Shown: positions 34,445-44,548, counted from the stretch's first letter. The stretch is DNA of 64,000 bases from Spartobacteria bacterium (GCA_003169975.1 PNAA01000057.1:62001-126000); one strand, 5' to 3'. The notes: generated from the letters alone by a model not told the origin. Numbers and translations are program-made.

Positions 34445-35654
34445 AAAGCAGGAGGGCGGCGAAAAGAGCATTGCCGTAGCGTTGCGACCAACGCTGGAGC
34501 GGGATGGTCAAGGCGAGCAGGAGAATCGCCGTCAGGGCCCACCAGCGCAGCGGCGAGTCTGGCCTAACGAGCCAGATTCGTGTGATGATGGCGAACGGGA
34601 GAAGAAGGAAAGCGAAGAGATAATTAAAGGAGAGCGGCGCGGCGATGAGCAACATGAGAAGGAGCATCGACCACTCGATGGCGTCCGTTTCCCAGGTGCG
34701 CCGCGCGCCCGGTGGCATCGCCGCGAGATAAACCAAGCCCAGGAGCAAAGAGAGCGCGACGATGATGGCGTTGACCACCTTGAAGGAGAGATCGACAAAG
34801 TTGACGAAGACCGGTTTGTCCGGCGGGCGCGTGGCATCCACGTCCACTTTGCGCAGGAACCGATTTGCCACCCCGGCGAGCGATTGGTTTTTCCAAGCCA
34901 CGCTGCGCTCCGGCCGCTGCGCGATTCCCTTCTCGTCATATTGGAAAAGCATGCCATCGGCCCATCGCGTGAGATCCTGGCGCGCTCCCGCCCAGCCCCG
35001 AAATCCGGCCGGCAAGACGAGGAGGAGGAGCGCGAGCGAGAGCAGCATCGAGAGCGCCGCGATCCAGTAACGCCGGTAAATCAGGTAGGCGATAGCCGCT
35101 ACCGGGAACGCCTTGATCGCGGCGGCGAGGGCGAACATCGCTCCCGCACTCCAGGAGCGGCCCGCGCGCAGCGCCAGAAAACCGGCCAGGAGCAAAGCCA
35201 GCAAAACCAGTGTCGGTTGCCCGAGCAGATAGCAGCTCCAGACGTAAACCACGATGACGAGGTTGGGCGCGAGGTAGAGCAGGGCATGCGGGCGTTCACC
35301 CTTGGGGCTCGCCAGGCGGAGCGACCAGACGATGCAGGCCCACCAGGCCAGGCTATTGACAAGGACAAGCGCGGCGATCAAACCGGCCTGGCCTAACAAA
35401 CTCAGCGGCGCGAGCATTTCCGCCGCAGTGGGCGGGTACATGAACGGGAAACGCTGACCCCGTGGCGGATAGATGGCCCGGCCCTGGAGCACCGTCTGCC
35501 CGGTGCTGAACCACAGCTTGTAGTCTTTGGCGCCCCGCCCGGCCGCCAGATTGACCAGCGGCACGATCGAAAAAACGGTCGTCGTCAGGACGAAAAGAAC
35601 GACGAGCACGCGGAAGCTGGCGCGACTGTTCAGCCAGTGGAGAAATCGTGCCAT
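34389..35654 (-). CDS. GT87/DUF2029 family membrane mannosyltransferase-like protein
   Basis: A 421-residue protein with about ten membrane helices. The first extracytoplasmic loop holds KDYKLWFSTGQTVLQGRAIY and PFMYPPTAAEMLAPL, the conserved Asp/Pro region of GT-C enzymes of the DUF2029/GT87 (PimE-like) family, which use polyprenyl-phosphate mannose. The converging GT2 gene could provide that donor. The stop of the GH26-like gene upstream is 3 bases away, suggesting cotranscription. Confidence 0.82.
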   Translation of the reverse strand: MARFLHWLNSRASFRVLVVLFVLTTTVFSIVPLVNLAAGRGAKDYKLWFSTGQTVLQGRAIYPPRGQRFPFMYPPTAAEMLAPLSLLGQAGLIAALVLVNSLAWWACIVWSLRLASPKGERPHALLYLAPNLVIVVYVWSCYLLGQPTLVLLALLLAGFLALRAGRSWSAGAMFALAAAIKAFPVAAIAYLIYRRYWIAALSMLLSLALLLLVLPAGFRGWAGARQDLTRWADGMLFQYDEKGIAQRPERSVAWKNQSLAGVANRFLRKVDVDATRPPDKPVFVNFVDLSFKVVNAIIVALSLLLGLVYLAAMPPGARRTWETDAIEWSMLLLMLLIAAPLSFNYLFAFLLLPFAIITRIWLVRPDSPLRWWALTAILLLALTIPLQRWSQRYGNALFAALLLFIGLALELWRLRRAPVSA

Positions 35655-35657
35655 CGA

Positions 35658-36755
35658 TTATTTCGTTCGCGCCGCCGGGCGCAGAATCAAATCGCCCAGC
35701 CAATAGGGATCCGCCACCGCTTTTCGGTAGGCGGCGAGCGCTTCGGGCGAAGAATTGATGTGCAGATTGCTGTAGGTTTGGTCGTCGTTCTGCCAGCGCT
35801 CATGCCAATAGACCTCCGCTTTCACTCGCGGGCATTTCGTCCGCATGACTTCGAAGGCTTCGCTAATCCACTGCGCCTTGTTGCCCGAATCGGGGAATTC
35901 GCCAGCGGCCCATTCCGTGATCATGATCGGTTTCGTCGGGTCGAGCCGGGCCATTTCCCGATATGGCCAATCGAGCAGCGGCAAAAAATTCGACCACGGC
36001 TCATCCGTGAATTGCTGGCCGTAGACGCTTAAGCCCAGCCAGTCGACATAATCCGAGCCGGGATAATAGGCGGCGGCAAAATTCCACGTATCCATCGGGA
36101 AAGAATAATTATTCGTCTGGAAAATCCACTGGATGTTGTGCGCGCCGCGCGCCCGAACGCGGTCCACCACGTAGCGAAAGGTGCGCTTGAAAAGGTCGGG
36201 CCCTTCCCATTCGTTAGGCCGGCCGGGGATCCGTTTTCCGCCGCCGTAATAAACACCTGACCAGGGAAACCAGTCGCCATTCATCTCGTCGCCGAACGAG
36301 ACGAGCAACGGATGGCCGAAGGCGCGCGCCGCGTCCGCCCAGTCGTCGATGTAACGATTCCAGGCGCCGGCGAGGATCGCATTGAGACCGAACCGGTCGG
36401 GCCCTTTCTTTTGTTCGTAAGGCCGGTCCCAGGGCGACCAGAAGACAAGGGGAAGCGAGCCGTGCCGCCAGATCATTTGCAGATTCGCGGTGGGAAAACT
36501 CTGCTCCCCCCAGTAGCTCGAGGAGGCGATGATCGCCTGATGCTTGCCGACCATCTGCTCGAAGTCTTCGATCGTTTCGAGCGCTACCGCGTCTTCCGCA
36601 TCGCCGAAATCGACGAACGCGCCGGTGTAGGCGCCATTTTTCGGCAGCACAACCTGCACGGGCGCGTTCGGATCGACGCGAACCGCTTCGGGCGCGGTCT
36701 TGCGACAGCTAACCAGAGCCAGAAGGAGACCGAGCGTGACGAGAAGCTGCTTCAA
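35658..36755 (-). CDS. GH26-like glycoside hydrolase lipoprotein
   Basis: Starting at TTG 36755 the protein has an ideal lipoprotein signal (KQLLVTLGLLLALVSC, lipobox ending in Cys); an ATG at 36818 would add 21 residues in front. The catalytic domain shows SFGDEMNGDWFPW, with the probable acid/base Glu, and MITEWAAGE, with the probable nucleophile Glu, as in clan GH-A family 26 (mannanases and related). Likely attached to the outer membrane or periplasmic face, acting on a beta-linked polysaccharide, perhaps the one made by the neighbouring fusion enzyme. Confidence 0.8.
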   Translation of the reverse strand: MKQLLVTLGLLLALVSCRKTAPEAVRVDPNAPVQVVLPKNGAYTGAFVDFGDAEDAVALETIEDFEQMVGKHQAIIASSSYWGEQSFPTANLQMIWRHGSLPLVFWSPWDRPYEQKKGPDRFGLNAILAGAWNRYIDDWADAARAFGHPLLVSFGDEMNGDWFPWSGVYYGGGKRIPGRPNEWEGPDLFKRTFRYVVDRVRARGAHNIQWIFQTNNYSFPMDTWNFAAAYYPGSDYVDWLGLSVYGQQFTDEPWSNFLPLLDWPYREMARLDPTKPIMITEWAAGEFPDSGNKAQWISEAFEVMRTKCPRVKAEVYWHERWQNDDQTYSNLHINSSPEALAAYRKAVADPYWLGDLILRPAARTK

Positions 36756-37082
36756 TAGACGCTGATGCCCTTCAGACCGAAGTGGAAGATCATCGACCGC
36801 TGCGGTCGGCTGAAACATAGTCGGTCGAATCGACTTTCACCCGCGGCATTTTTCTCCGATCGCGCTTCGGAAAGGGTTGCCTCCCAGGTCGGCGACTTTC
36901 ATGCATCCAAAATGAGATATCGACCCGGCGTCGTCAATCCGCGCCATCCCGTCGAGAGGTTATGGAAAGAGTCCAGGAATCCGTGCCTGAAGTCTGGATA
37001 AATTGGCGAGAGGAGGGCCTGGGTAGCGCGCGCGTCTCGCGTGCGCTACCCCGACCGTCTTGATTCGTGGCCCAAAGTGGCG

Positions 37083-40000
37083 CTACACCCGGACCGGCAC
37101 CGAAGCCGTTCGTTCCAATTTTCCCCAGCCGACCCACGCGCCTTTGAGCGCCCGCAGGATCGCTTTCCAGATCACATAACTGAGGAGGGGCCGGTAAATC
37201 AGGCGCATCGGGATGATCCGCCAGGCGCGCAGAATCGATTCCCGCTCCAGCAAACAAGCGAGCGTCGCGAGAATCACATCCATCGCGACGAAGATGACGA
37301 AGAAAGGCAGGACGGCGCGCCAGGCGCCGAAGGGCAGTGAAGCGAGGAGAAAAAAATCGACCAGCGGCGTGAGCGCGACGAGCAGGATTTGAAAGAACCA
37401 GACGCTCGGCAGACTGAACCAAGCGAGCGCGCGATAACGCCAGTTAAAGACTTTGTCCCGATGCTTCCAGAGACATTGCAGCGTTCCGTAAGCCCAGCGA
37501 AAGCGTTGCCGCGCGAGCGTCCGCAAGGTCTCGGGCGCTTCTGTCCACGCAATCGCTTCGGGCGTGTAAACGATCCGCCCTCTGTCCTTGTGCAAAGCCA
37601 GCGTCAAATCGGTATCCTCGGCCAGGGTATCGAGACTGAGCCCGCCGGCTTGCGCGATCGCTGAGCGACGCAGGGCGCTGATCGCCCCGGGCACGACGGT
37701 GATGCAGTTCCAGCGGTCGTAAGCGCGCCGGTCGAGATTGAAGCCGCAGGTGTATTCGAGCGCCTGGCAGCGCGCGATGAAACTGCGCAGGTTGCCGACC
37801 TTGGCGTGGCCGGAAACAGCGACCACGGCTTCGTCGCTCAGCGGTTGGACCAACAGGCGCAGCGTGTCGCTCTGCAGGTGCGTATCGGCATCGAGAAAAA
37901 CGATGAAGTCGTGCTGGACTAACGACAAGCCGCGCTGCAACGCGACCGCTTTGCCGCGATTCGGTTGCCTAACGATTCGGACCCGCGCATCGCCCTGCGC
38001 GATTTTCTCGACCTCGGCCGTGGTCTCATCGCTCGACCCGTCGTCGACCACCAGCACTTCGATGGGGCCCGGATGATCGTTCGCCAAAACCGCGCGCAAG
38101 GTCGCGGCGATGACCTTTTCTTCGTTATACGCCGCGATCAGGACGCTGACCGCCGGAGCGAAACCCGGCGGGGCGGGATGCCGGCGAAAACGCGTGGCGA
38201 GAAAAATCACCACCAGGGTCCGAATGACGATCAGCGCGGTGGCAACGATCATGAAGGCCCAGAGGAATTCTTCGACGGCGTGGAAAACGCGAAAACCTGC
38301 GCTGCTAACGAATCGGGGAATGCGCTGCCCATCGCCCAGCGGCGGCATGACGGCGTCGCGCGAGCTGCCGATGAGCGTGCTCAGCGGCACGATGGTGTCG
38401 CCGCGCGTCCGCAGCCAATCGATGATCCGCGGGAGCGCCTCGATCGTTTGCGCGCGGTCGCCGCCGGCGTCGTGCAGCAGGATGATGCTGCCATCGCGGC
38501 GCTGCTGTTTGATGCGCTGGAGAATGACATCGGCACCGGGTCGCGCCCAGTCCTGGGGGTCGATATTCTCGAGCACGACGAGATAATTCAGTTCGTTCGC
38601 GATGCGCAGCGGCGTGAGTTCGGCGAGCGACGATGGGCTGGTGTCGGCGTTGTAAGGCGGGCGGAAGAGCGTCGTCGAACGACCGGTGATGGTCTCGAGG
38701 AGGAGTTGCGTGGCGTTCAACTCGAGCCGGATATGTTCCGGCCAGCAGATGGCAAGGTTCGGATGATAGTAGGTGTGGTTGCCGATCTCGTGCCCCTCGG
38801 CAACGATCCGCCTAACGAGATCCGGGTACTTTTCCGCATTCACTCCGACGAGGAAGAAGGCGGCTTTGACCCCGTTCGCTTTCAGGAGATCGAGCACCTG
38901 CGGCGTCCACTTCGGATCGGGTCCGTCATCGAAAGTGAGCGCGACCTGATGTTCGCCGCCGGCGCCCTGGTGATAGAGCGTCGGGAATTCCGGGAATCTG
39001 AGGTAGGTCGCGCTGAGATAACCGTCCGGGCCGAGCTCGATCTTGCGCGCGCCATCCGCCCGGGTTTCATCCACGCTCACGATTTCACCCTCGCCGACAT
39101 CGGTGATGGTCTCGTTGCCGAGGAGGGTTTCGAGCGACGCCTTCACCGTGCCATCGAGCTGGAATTTGCGCGGGAAATTGATCGCGTCCCAGATCGCCGA
39201 GTCCTCCGTCCCGAGGCGATAGATCGCGAAGCCGCCTGCCTGCTGGTCGCGGACCGCGTGCAGCTCGTTCAAGAAACTGACGACGTCAAGAAACCAGACG
39301 GTATGTTCCTTGTTCGCATCCTCGTAATAAAAATCGGAACTATGATCGGGTGGCGCGACTGTACCGGGTTCCACGCCCGCGTTGCTCGCGCGGCTCATCG
39401 CCTCGGGGAAACTGATCAGTTCCGCCCGGTGTGCCCCGCTCGTCCAATCGTAACCGTAGCTGCCGAGGGCGACGATCCATTGCTGCGGATCGGCGTCCTT
39501 GAGCAGGGCATGCAGCCAGGACTCGAACCATTGGCGCGACGCAATCGGTCCGGGTGAATCCTCCTCGGAAGTCTCGTCGAAGAGGAGCGCGACAAAACGG
39601 TCGATCTTTTCCGAGATGTTTTCGAAATCGATGTAATCGAGGTCCTGCCCGGGTTGGACGCAGAGCCAGAGCTGCCGGCCCTCGGCGTGCAGCGCGTCGG
39701 CCATCTTGTTGAGCAATTTCGTGATGTCATCCTGGTAGGCCGGATCGACCTGCTCCCAGTCCAGCACCACGCCGGCGGCTTTCGCATTCCGCAGATTGGT
39801 CAGCAGGTTCTGGATGAACCGCTCCTGTCGATCGGCCGGGCCGTGCGCGAGATTCTCGACCGCTTCCGGCTTCCAGGCATCGCCGACGAGATTGGTCAGA
39901 AGGGGCATGAGCGCGATGCCTTTCGCGGCCGCGAGTTTGGGGAGGCGGACGTCGGCGTCGATCTGCATATTCCCGAGCCCATCGACGAGTGAAAACCACT

Positions 40001-40457
40001 CCGGGCAGACATGCGTCAGCTGGGCCGCATGTTCCTCGAGCGACTTGTAACTATAGGGATCGCCGTTGGTATAAAACGCCATCCGCACTTCGCCCCCGGC
40101 CGATTTCCGGGCGGAAGCGGGCGGCGCAGTGGCCGACGGCGAGGGCTGCTTCCGGGCCGCGGCGCGCGTGGCGATGAACTTCTCCCAGAGCGGGACGTTA
40201 GGCGGGAGCTGACCGGCCGGGTTCGCTTTCTGCAGGGCCTTCAATTGGCCCTTCAACTGCCGCAAACTAAAGGGCAGCCGCAATTGCGGCGTGACGAAGA
40301 GCGTCTGGACGAAAAAGACCGAGGCGAGAAACACCACGATGCCGCCCAGAAGCAGCATCAGCCGGAAACGCGGCCAGCGTCTTCCGGCGGGATCGGAGAA
40401 GATGAAAGCGGTGCGCTCTTTGGGAAGATCGGCGTCCATCAAAGCATTGGGGCGCAT
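37083..40457 (-). CDS. trifunctional GH18-like / polysaccharide deacetylase / GT2 synthase fusion
   Basis: A 1124-residue membrane protein. After a cytoplasmic stub and one helix (about 32-54) comes a GH18-like domain (about 120-455) with VVLDWEQVD (D233, E235). Next is a NodB/CE4 deacetylase (about 505-705) with LTFDDGPDPKWTP, EIGNHTYYHP and FRPPY. A second helix (about 735) leads to a processive GT2 domain with VVDDGSSDET, LDADT, EDTDLTL and QRFRW, then C-terminal helices. This joins in one chain the synthase and processing functions of PgaC and PgaB, so it probably makes and trims a beta-linked amino-sugar polymer. Start may be 40457 or the ATG at 40439. Confidence 0.92.
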   Translation of the reverse strand: MRPNALMDADLPKERTAFIFSDPAGRRWPRFRLMLLLGGIVVFLASVFFVQTLFVTPQLRLPFSLRQLKGQLKALQKANPAGQLPPNVPLWEKFIATRAAARKQPSPSATAPPASARKSAGGEVRMAFYTNGDPYSYKSLEEHAAQLTHVCPEWFSLVDGLGNMQIDADVRLPKLAAAKGIALMPLLTNLVGDAWKPEAVENLAHGPADRQERFIQNLLTNLRNAKAAGVVLDWEQVDPAYQDDITKLLNKMADALHAEGRQLWLCVQPGQDLDYIDFENISEKIDRFVALLFDETSEEDSPGPIASRQWFESWLHALLKDADPQQWIVALGSYGYDWTSGAHRAELISFPEAMSRASNAGVEPGTVAPPDHSSDFYYEDANKEHTVWFLDVVSFLNELHAVRDQQAGGFAIYRLGTEDSAIWDAINFPRKFQLDGTVKASLETLLGNETITDVGEGEIVSVDETRADGARKIELGPDGYLSATYLRFPEFPTLYHQGAGGEHQVALTFDDGPDPKWTPQVLDLLKANGVKAAFFLVGVNAEKYPDLVRRIVAEGHEIGNHTYYHPNLAICWPEHIRLELNATQLLLETITGRSTTLFRPPYNADTSPSSLAELTPLRIANELNYLVVLENIDPQDWARPGADVILQRIKQQRRDGSIILLHDAGGDRAQTIEALPRIIDWLRTRGDTIVPLSTLIGSSRDAVMPPLGDGQRIPRFVSSAGFRVFHAVEEFLWAFMIVATALIVIRTLVVIFLATRFRRHPAPPGFAPAVSVLIAAYNEEKVIAATLRAVLANDHPGPIEVLVVDDGSSDETTAEVEKIAQGDARVRIVRQPNRGKAVALQRGLSLVQHDFIVFLDADTHLQSDTLRLLVQPLSDEAVVAVSGHAKVGNLRSFIARCQALEYTCGFNLDRRAYDRWNCITVVPGAISALRRSAIAQAGGLSLDTLAEDTDLTLALHKDRGRIVYTPEAIAWTEAPETLRTLARQRFRWAYGTLQCLWKHRDKVFNWRYRALAWFSLPSVWFFQILLVALTPLVDFFLLASLPFGAWRAVLPFFVIFVAMDVILATLACLLERESILRAWRIIPMRLIYRPLLSYVIWKAILRALKGAWVGWGKLERTASVPVRV

Positions 40458-40587
40458 ATCCTAACCGGTCGCGCGGGAAATACCAAAGGTCGTTTTTCCA
40501 CGCGCCACCTTTGCTTCAACCTTCCCGGCCACGAGCCGGGCTGACCAATTGGCGTTCACCGCGAAGAACACTATCTTTTTCAAACCC

Positions 40588-41943
40588 ATGCGCACCGGCC
40601 CTTTCGCTCTCCTCTTCGCCACGGTTGCCGTCGCTTGCTCTGCGCCCATTCCGCCGCCGAACCCGCAGATCGACGGCGTGGTCAAGGAAATCTCCGCGCG
40701 CAACATCGAGGCCAGCATCCGCCGGCTCGTCAGTTTCGGCACCCGGCACACCCTTTCCGACGCGACGAGCGAGACGCGCGGGATCGGCGCGGCGCGCCGC
40801 TGGATTCAATCCGAATTCGAACATGACGCGAAAGATTCCGGCGGCCGCCTCCAGGTCACGCTGGATGAATTCACTCAGCCGCCCGGAGAAAGAAATCCGC
40901 AGCCGGTGCAGGTGGTGAACGTGGTCGCGACCCTGCCGGGAGAGCAGCCGGAATCGCGCGATCGCATTTATGTGGTGAGCGGTCATTACGATTCGCGGGT
41001 GAGCGATGTGATGAACGCCACCGCCGACGCGCCGGGCGCAAACGACGATGCTTCCGGCGTGGCGGCGGTGCTGGAGATGGCGCGCGTGATGTCGAAGCAA
41101 AAATGGGACGCGACCCTCGTCTTCATGGCAGTCGCGGGCGAAGAACAGGGGCTCTTCGGTTCCACTCACTGGGCGGAAATGGCGCGGGAAAAAAATTGGA
41201 ACGTGGCCGGCATGATCACCAACGACATCATCGGCAGTTCGCACGCCGACGACGGCCGGATCGACAACACACGTGTGCGCCTTTTCGCGGAAGGCGTGCC
41301 GTCATTGAAGGAAATGCCGGAGCCATGGCGGAAGCAGATCCAGACCGGTGGGGAAAACGACAGCACCGCGCGCGAATTGGCGCGCTTCATCAAGCCGATG
41401 GGCGAGCGTTACGTCCGCGGGATGACGGTCAATATCATCTATCGCAAGGATCGTTACCTGCGCGGCGGGGATCACTCGCCTTTCCTCGAAGCCGGTTTTC
41501 CGGCGGTGCGCATGACCGAGCCTAACGAGAACTTCCGGCATCAACACCAGGATGTGCGGAAGGAAGACGGCGTCCAGTTCGGCGACCTGCTGGAGTTCGA
41601 TGATTTCGCCTACATCGCGCAAGTCGCGCGGATCAATGCGGCGGCGTTAGGCGCGCTCGCCCTCGCCCCCGCCGTGCCCGCTGGAGTCGAGATGGAGACC
41701 AGGGAACTAACCAACGACACGACGCTCCATTGGCAGCGGAATCGCGAACCGGATGTGGCCGGCTACGAAGTGCTCTGGCGCGAAACCACTTCGCCCCTCT
41801 GGCAGCACGCCGTCTCCGCCGGTAACGCGACCCGTTTTACCGTCCCGCATGTTTCCAAAGACAACTTCCTTTTCGGCGTCGCGGCCGTCGATCGCGATGG
41901 AAATCGCAGCCCGGCCGCCTATCCCGTGCCTTCCGCAAAATGA
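40588..41943 (+). CDS. M28 family metallopeptidase, exported, with C-terminal FN3-like domain
   Basis: From the ATG at 40588 the 451-residue product has a probable lipoprotein or cleavable signal (MRTGPFALLFATVAVACSAP). Zinc aminopeptidase motifs are complete: SGHYDSR, GANDDASGVAA, AVAGEEQGLFGS (catalytic Glu pair) and a later D-H region (YLRGGDHSPFLEAGFPA). About 85 C-terminal residues (ETRELTNDTTLHWQRNREPD onward) form a fibronectin III-like fold. Probably a periplasmic aminopeptidase. Confidence 0.9.
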   Translation: MRTGPFALLFATVAVACSAPIPPPNPQIDGVVKEISARNIEASIRRLVSFGTRHTLSDATSETRGIGAARRWIQSEFEHDAKDSGGRLQVTLDEFTQPPGERNPQPVQVVNVVATLPGEQPESRDRIYVVSGHYDSRVSDVMNATADAPGANDDASGVAAVLEMARVMSKQKWDATLVFMAVAGEEQGLFGSTHWAEMAREKNWNVAGMITNDIIGSSHADDGRIDNTRVRLFAEGVPSLKEMPEPWRKQIQTGGENDSTARELARFIKPMGERYVRGMTVNIIYRKDRYLRGGDHSPFLEAGFPAVRMTEPNENFRHQHQDVRKEDGVQFGDLLEFDDFAYIAQVARINAAALGALALAPAVPAGVEMETRELTNDTTLHWQRNREPDVAGYEVLWRETTSPLWQHAVSAGNATRFTVPHVSKDNFLFGVAAVDRDGNRSPAAYPVPSAK

Positions 41944-41998
41944 ATTTTATCCGCGCACAAACGTCCTACCGACCGAACTTTGATAGCACCCAACCATC

Positions 41999-42556
41999 AT
42001 GAAACGCCCCATCCTCCCTCTGCTCCTCACGGTCTTCGCCTTCACCTCCTGCGAAACGACGCACCAGGCGGCGGTTTCAACTTTTCGCGTGATCGACGCG
42101 CCGGCTGCATATGTGCGGCGAAAGCTGGCCGTCGACGAGGAACCGCCGCGCACCACCACGACCACCACCACGACTCAAACAAACGTTTATTCCGATAGCA
42201 CTGCTTACCCTCCAACACAGCCTTATCCGGCCCAGCAGCCACCGCCGCCGCCGCCCGTACAAACGCCGAACCGGATTGTCACGGAGGAGCGCAATCGCAA
42301 ACCAGAATCCGAAGCCCGGCCCAGCCCGACGCCGCGCGTCACCCGCAAGGAAAGCGCCTCGACTGCGCCGCGCACGACGGCAGGTTCGCCTTCGTCCCAG
42401 AAATCGGAGTTTCCCTACGGTAAGCCGGTGCCCGGCAAGCCGGGCTACGTCTTCAGCCCTTACGACAAAAACGGCGGCTATGTCGACGTGACGGGCTATA
42501 GCCCCGGGCAGAAAGTGAAAGATCCCTACACCGGGAAAATTTTCCTCGTTCCCTGA
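41999..42556 (+). CDS. proline/threonine-rich lipoprotein
   Basis: A 185-residue protein with a lipoprotein signal (LLLTVFAFTSC). A middle low-complexity region has a run of eight Thr and a Pro/Gln-rich stretch (PYPAQQPPPPPPVQTP). The C-terminal 50 residues (FPYGKPVPGKPGYVFSPYDK, then DVTGYSPGQKVKDPYTGKIF) form a compact motif known from small Verrucomicrobia lipoproteins as far as I recall. Likely anchored in the outer membrane. Function unknown. Confidence 0.75.
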   Translation: MKRPILPLLLTVFAFTSCETTHQAAVSTFRVIDAPAAYVRRKLAVDEEPPRTTTTTTTTQTNVYSDSTAYPPTQPYPAQQPPPPPPVQTPNRIVTEERNRKPESEARPSPTPRVTRKESASTAPRTTAGSPSSQKSEFPYGKPVPGKPGYVFSPYDKNGGYVDVTGYSPGQKVKDPYTGKIFLVP

Positions 42557-42574
42557 AGATCGGCTCCCGCGCCG

Positions 42575-43588
42575 CTAGCGCCCGAGTTTATCCTCGAGCG
42601 CCTTGACCCGGGCGAAAAGTTTCCCGAGGCGCCGCACCCAGGCGAGGTGCTCCATCGACTCCTTCAGCGGGACCGCCGGCGTCGCCCACCACGTCCCGCC
42701 ATGCAGGCTTTTCGAGACGCCGGTTTGCGCGCCGATCATCGTGCCGTCATCAATCTCGATGTGGCCGATGATTCCGGCCTGGCCGCCGATCACCACGCCC
42801 GCGCCGATACGCACGCTGCCCGCGATACCAACTTGCGCGACGATGATCGAGTGTTTCCCGATGACCACGTTGTGCGCGATCTGCACCAGGTTGTCGATCT
42901 TCACTCCTTCCTGAATCCAGGTGCGGCCAAAGCGCGCCCGATCGATCGTCGTGTTTGCGCCGATCTCGACGTCGTTGTCGATCTGCACGATGCCGATTTG
43001 CGGCACTTTCTTATGCCCGCCGGTGGCCATTTCAAAGCCAAACCCATCCGAGCCGACCACGGTGCCGCTGTGCAGGATGACGCGGTCTCCGATCTGGCAG
43101 CGCTCCCGAATCGTGACGTTCGGGTAAACCAGACAGTCAGCACCGATTGTCGTCTCATGACCGATGTAGCTCTGCGCGCCGATCCGGGTGCCGTCGCCAA
43201 TGCGCGCCCCCGGTTCAATGACCGCGTGGGCGCCGATCGACACCTTCTCGCCTAACGACACGCCGGGAGCGACGACCGCGCTCGGATGAATTCCGGCCGG
43301 AAAGGTGATCTGCTGCGGCGCAAACTTGAGGACGACCTGTTCGAAAGCCCTGGTCGGATCTGCCACCCGGATTTGCCCCTCGACAATCTGTTCCGCAAAA
43401 TCTTCCGGCACAAAAGCCGCGGAAGCCCGCGTCTTGCGAAAGGCCGCGAGATAGCGCGGATTGCCGTAAAACGTAATCTCGCCCGGAGTAGCTTCCGCGA
43501 GGGAAGCCACGCCCGAGATTTCGCAATCGGCGTTGCCCGATATCTCGCCGGCGCACATCGCCGCCAACTCTCGCAGCTTAAAATTCAC
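42575..43588 (-). CDS. lpxD: UDP-3-O-acylglucosamine N-acyltransferase
   Basis: Lipid A biosynthesis enzyme that adds the second acyl chain to UDP-3-O-acyl-GlcN. The 337 residues have the LpxD N-terminal uridine-binding domain (ISGVASLAEATPGEITFY), then a left-handed beta-helix of hexapeptide repeats (about 105-300) with the catalytic His in VQIAHNVVIGKHS, and a C-terminal helix. Its presence shows the organism makes LPS. Confidence 0.95.
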   Translation of the reverse strand: MNFKLRELAAMCAGEISGNADCEISGVASLAEATPGEITFYGNPRYLAAFRKTRASAAFVPEDFAEQIVEGQIRVADPTRAFEQVVLKFAPQQITFPAGIHPSAVVAPGVSLGEKVSIGAHAVIEPGARIGDGTRIGAQSYIGHETTIGADCLVYPNVTIRERCQIGDRVILHSGTVVGSDGFGFEMATGGHKKVPQIGIVQIDNDVEIGANTTIDRARFGRTWIQEGVKIDNLVQIAHNVVIGKHSIIVAQVGIAGSVRIGAGVVIGGQAGIIGHIEIDDGTMIGAQTGVSKSLHGGTWWATPAVPLKESMEHLAWVRRLGKLFARVKALEDKLGR

Positions 43589-43601
43589 AAGGCACTTTTC
43601 G

Positions 43602-44471
43602 TTAGCCGCCGGTGGCGAAGCCGGGGTAAAGCGTCATGCCGCCGTCGACGAAAATGGTCGCGCCGGTGATGTAATCCGAGAGGTCGGAGGCGAGCCAGAC
43701 GACCGTGTTCGCGATGTCTTCCGGCTCGCCGATGCGCTGGTCCGGGATCAACTTCAGCAGCGTGGTCAGCGCTTCGGGCGTGTCCCACGCGGTGCGATTA
43801 ATCGGCGTCTTGATCGCGCCCGGGGCCACGCTGTTCACGCGAATTTTTTTCGGCGCCAGCTCCTGCGCCATGCTTTTCATCAACTGCATGACGCCGCCTT
43901 TGGACGACGCGTAATTCACGTGGCCGCCCCACGGAATCACTTCGTGCACCGAGCTCATGCAGATGATTTTGCCCGCCGCGCGCGAGACCGCCGGGACCAC
44001 CCCGCGCCGGAGAAATTCCCGCACCGCGTCGCGCGCACAAAGAAACTGTCCGGTCAGGTTGACGCCGATCACCGTGGCCCATTGTTGCAGCGTCATTTCC
44101 TGGAAAGGCGCGTCCTGTTGCAGCCCGGCATTGTTGACCAGGACGTCGATCGTCCCGAACTTTTTTATCATCTCGGCAAACATTGCCTGGACCTCATTTT
44201 CGCGGCTGACATCGGCCCGCAAGGCGATCGCTTCACTGCCCTGGTCACGAATCAATCCGACGACGCGCTCCGCCTCTTCCGGATGCGAGACATAATTAAC
44301 CACGACGGCCGCGCCGGCGGCACCGAGCGCGAGGGCACAGGCTTCGCCGATGCCGGAATTTGCGCCGGTCACGAGCGCCTTTTGGTTTTGCAGCGGGCGG
44401 CGGGGATCGGCGGAGCTGGAAGCGGGCATCACGTCGAGCGCAGCCATATTTTCGATGCCGTCGAAAGGCAA
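43602..44471 (-). CDS. short-chain dehydrogenase/reductase
   Basis: Classical SDR of 289 residues: NAD(P) site TGANSGIGEA near residue 36, VNNAG, and a catalytic S-Y-K set in CMSSVHEVIPWGGHVNYASSK. The C-terminal DYITGATIFVDGGMTLYPGF resembles glucose 1-dehydrogenase-type enzymes, but the substrate cannot be read from sequence. It lies 13 bases upstream of lpxD on the same strand, so cotranscription is likely. An internal start near MAALDVM is possible. Confidence 0.85.
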   Translation of the reverse strand: MPFDGIENMAALDVMPASSSADPRRPLQNQKALVTGANSGIGEACALALGAAGAAVVVNYVSHPEEAERVVGLIRDQGSEAIALRADVSRENEVQAMFAEMIKKFGTIDVLVNNAGLQQDAPFQEMTLQQWATVIGVNLTGQFLCARDAVREFLRRGVVPAVSRAAGKIICMSSVHEVIPWGGHVNYASSKGGVMQLMKSMAQELAPKKIRVNSVAPGAIKTPINRTAWDTPEALTTLLKLIPDQRIGEPEDIANTVVWLASDLSDYITGATIFVDGGMTLYPGFATGG

Positions 44472-44548
44472 GGGAATTCCATCGCAGCGCGGATCATGGC
44501 GGGCATAGATCTAGCTTTCTGTATCGTGCGGCCGCGGCCGTGACCGCA

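Noticed and set aside
37965-39557. 530-residue open frame on the plus strand
   Set aside because: It is antisense to the GH18/deacetylase/GT2 fusion, is rich in R, D, E and H as expected for a GC-rich shadow frame, and shows no domain.
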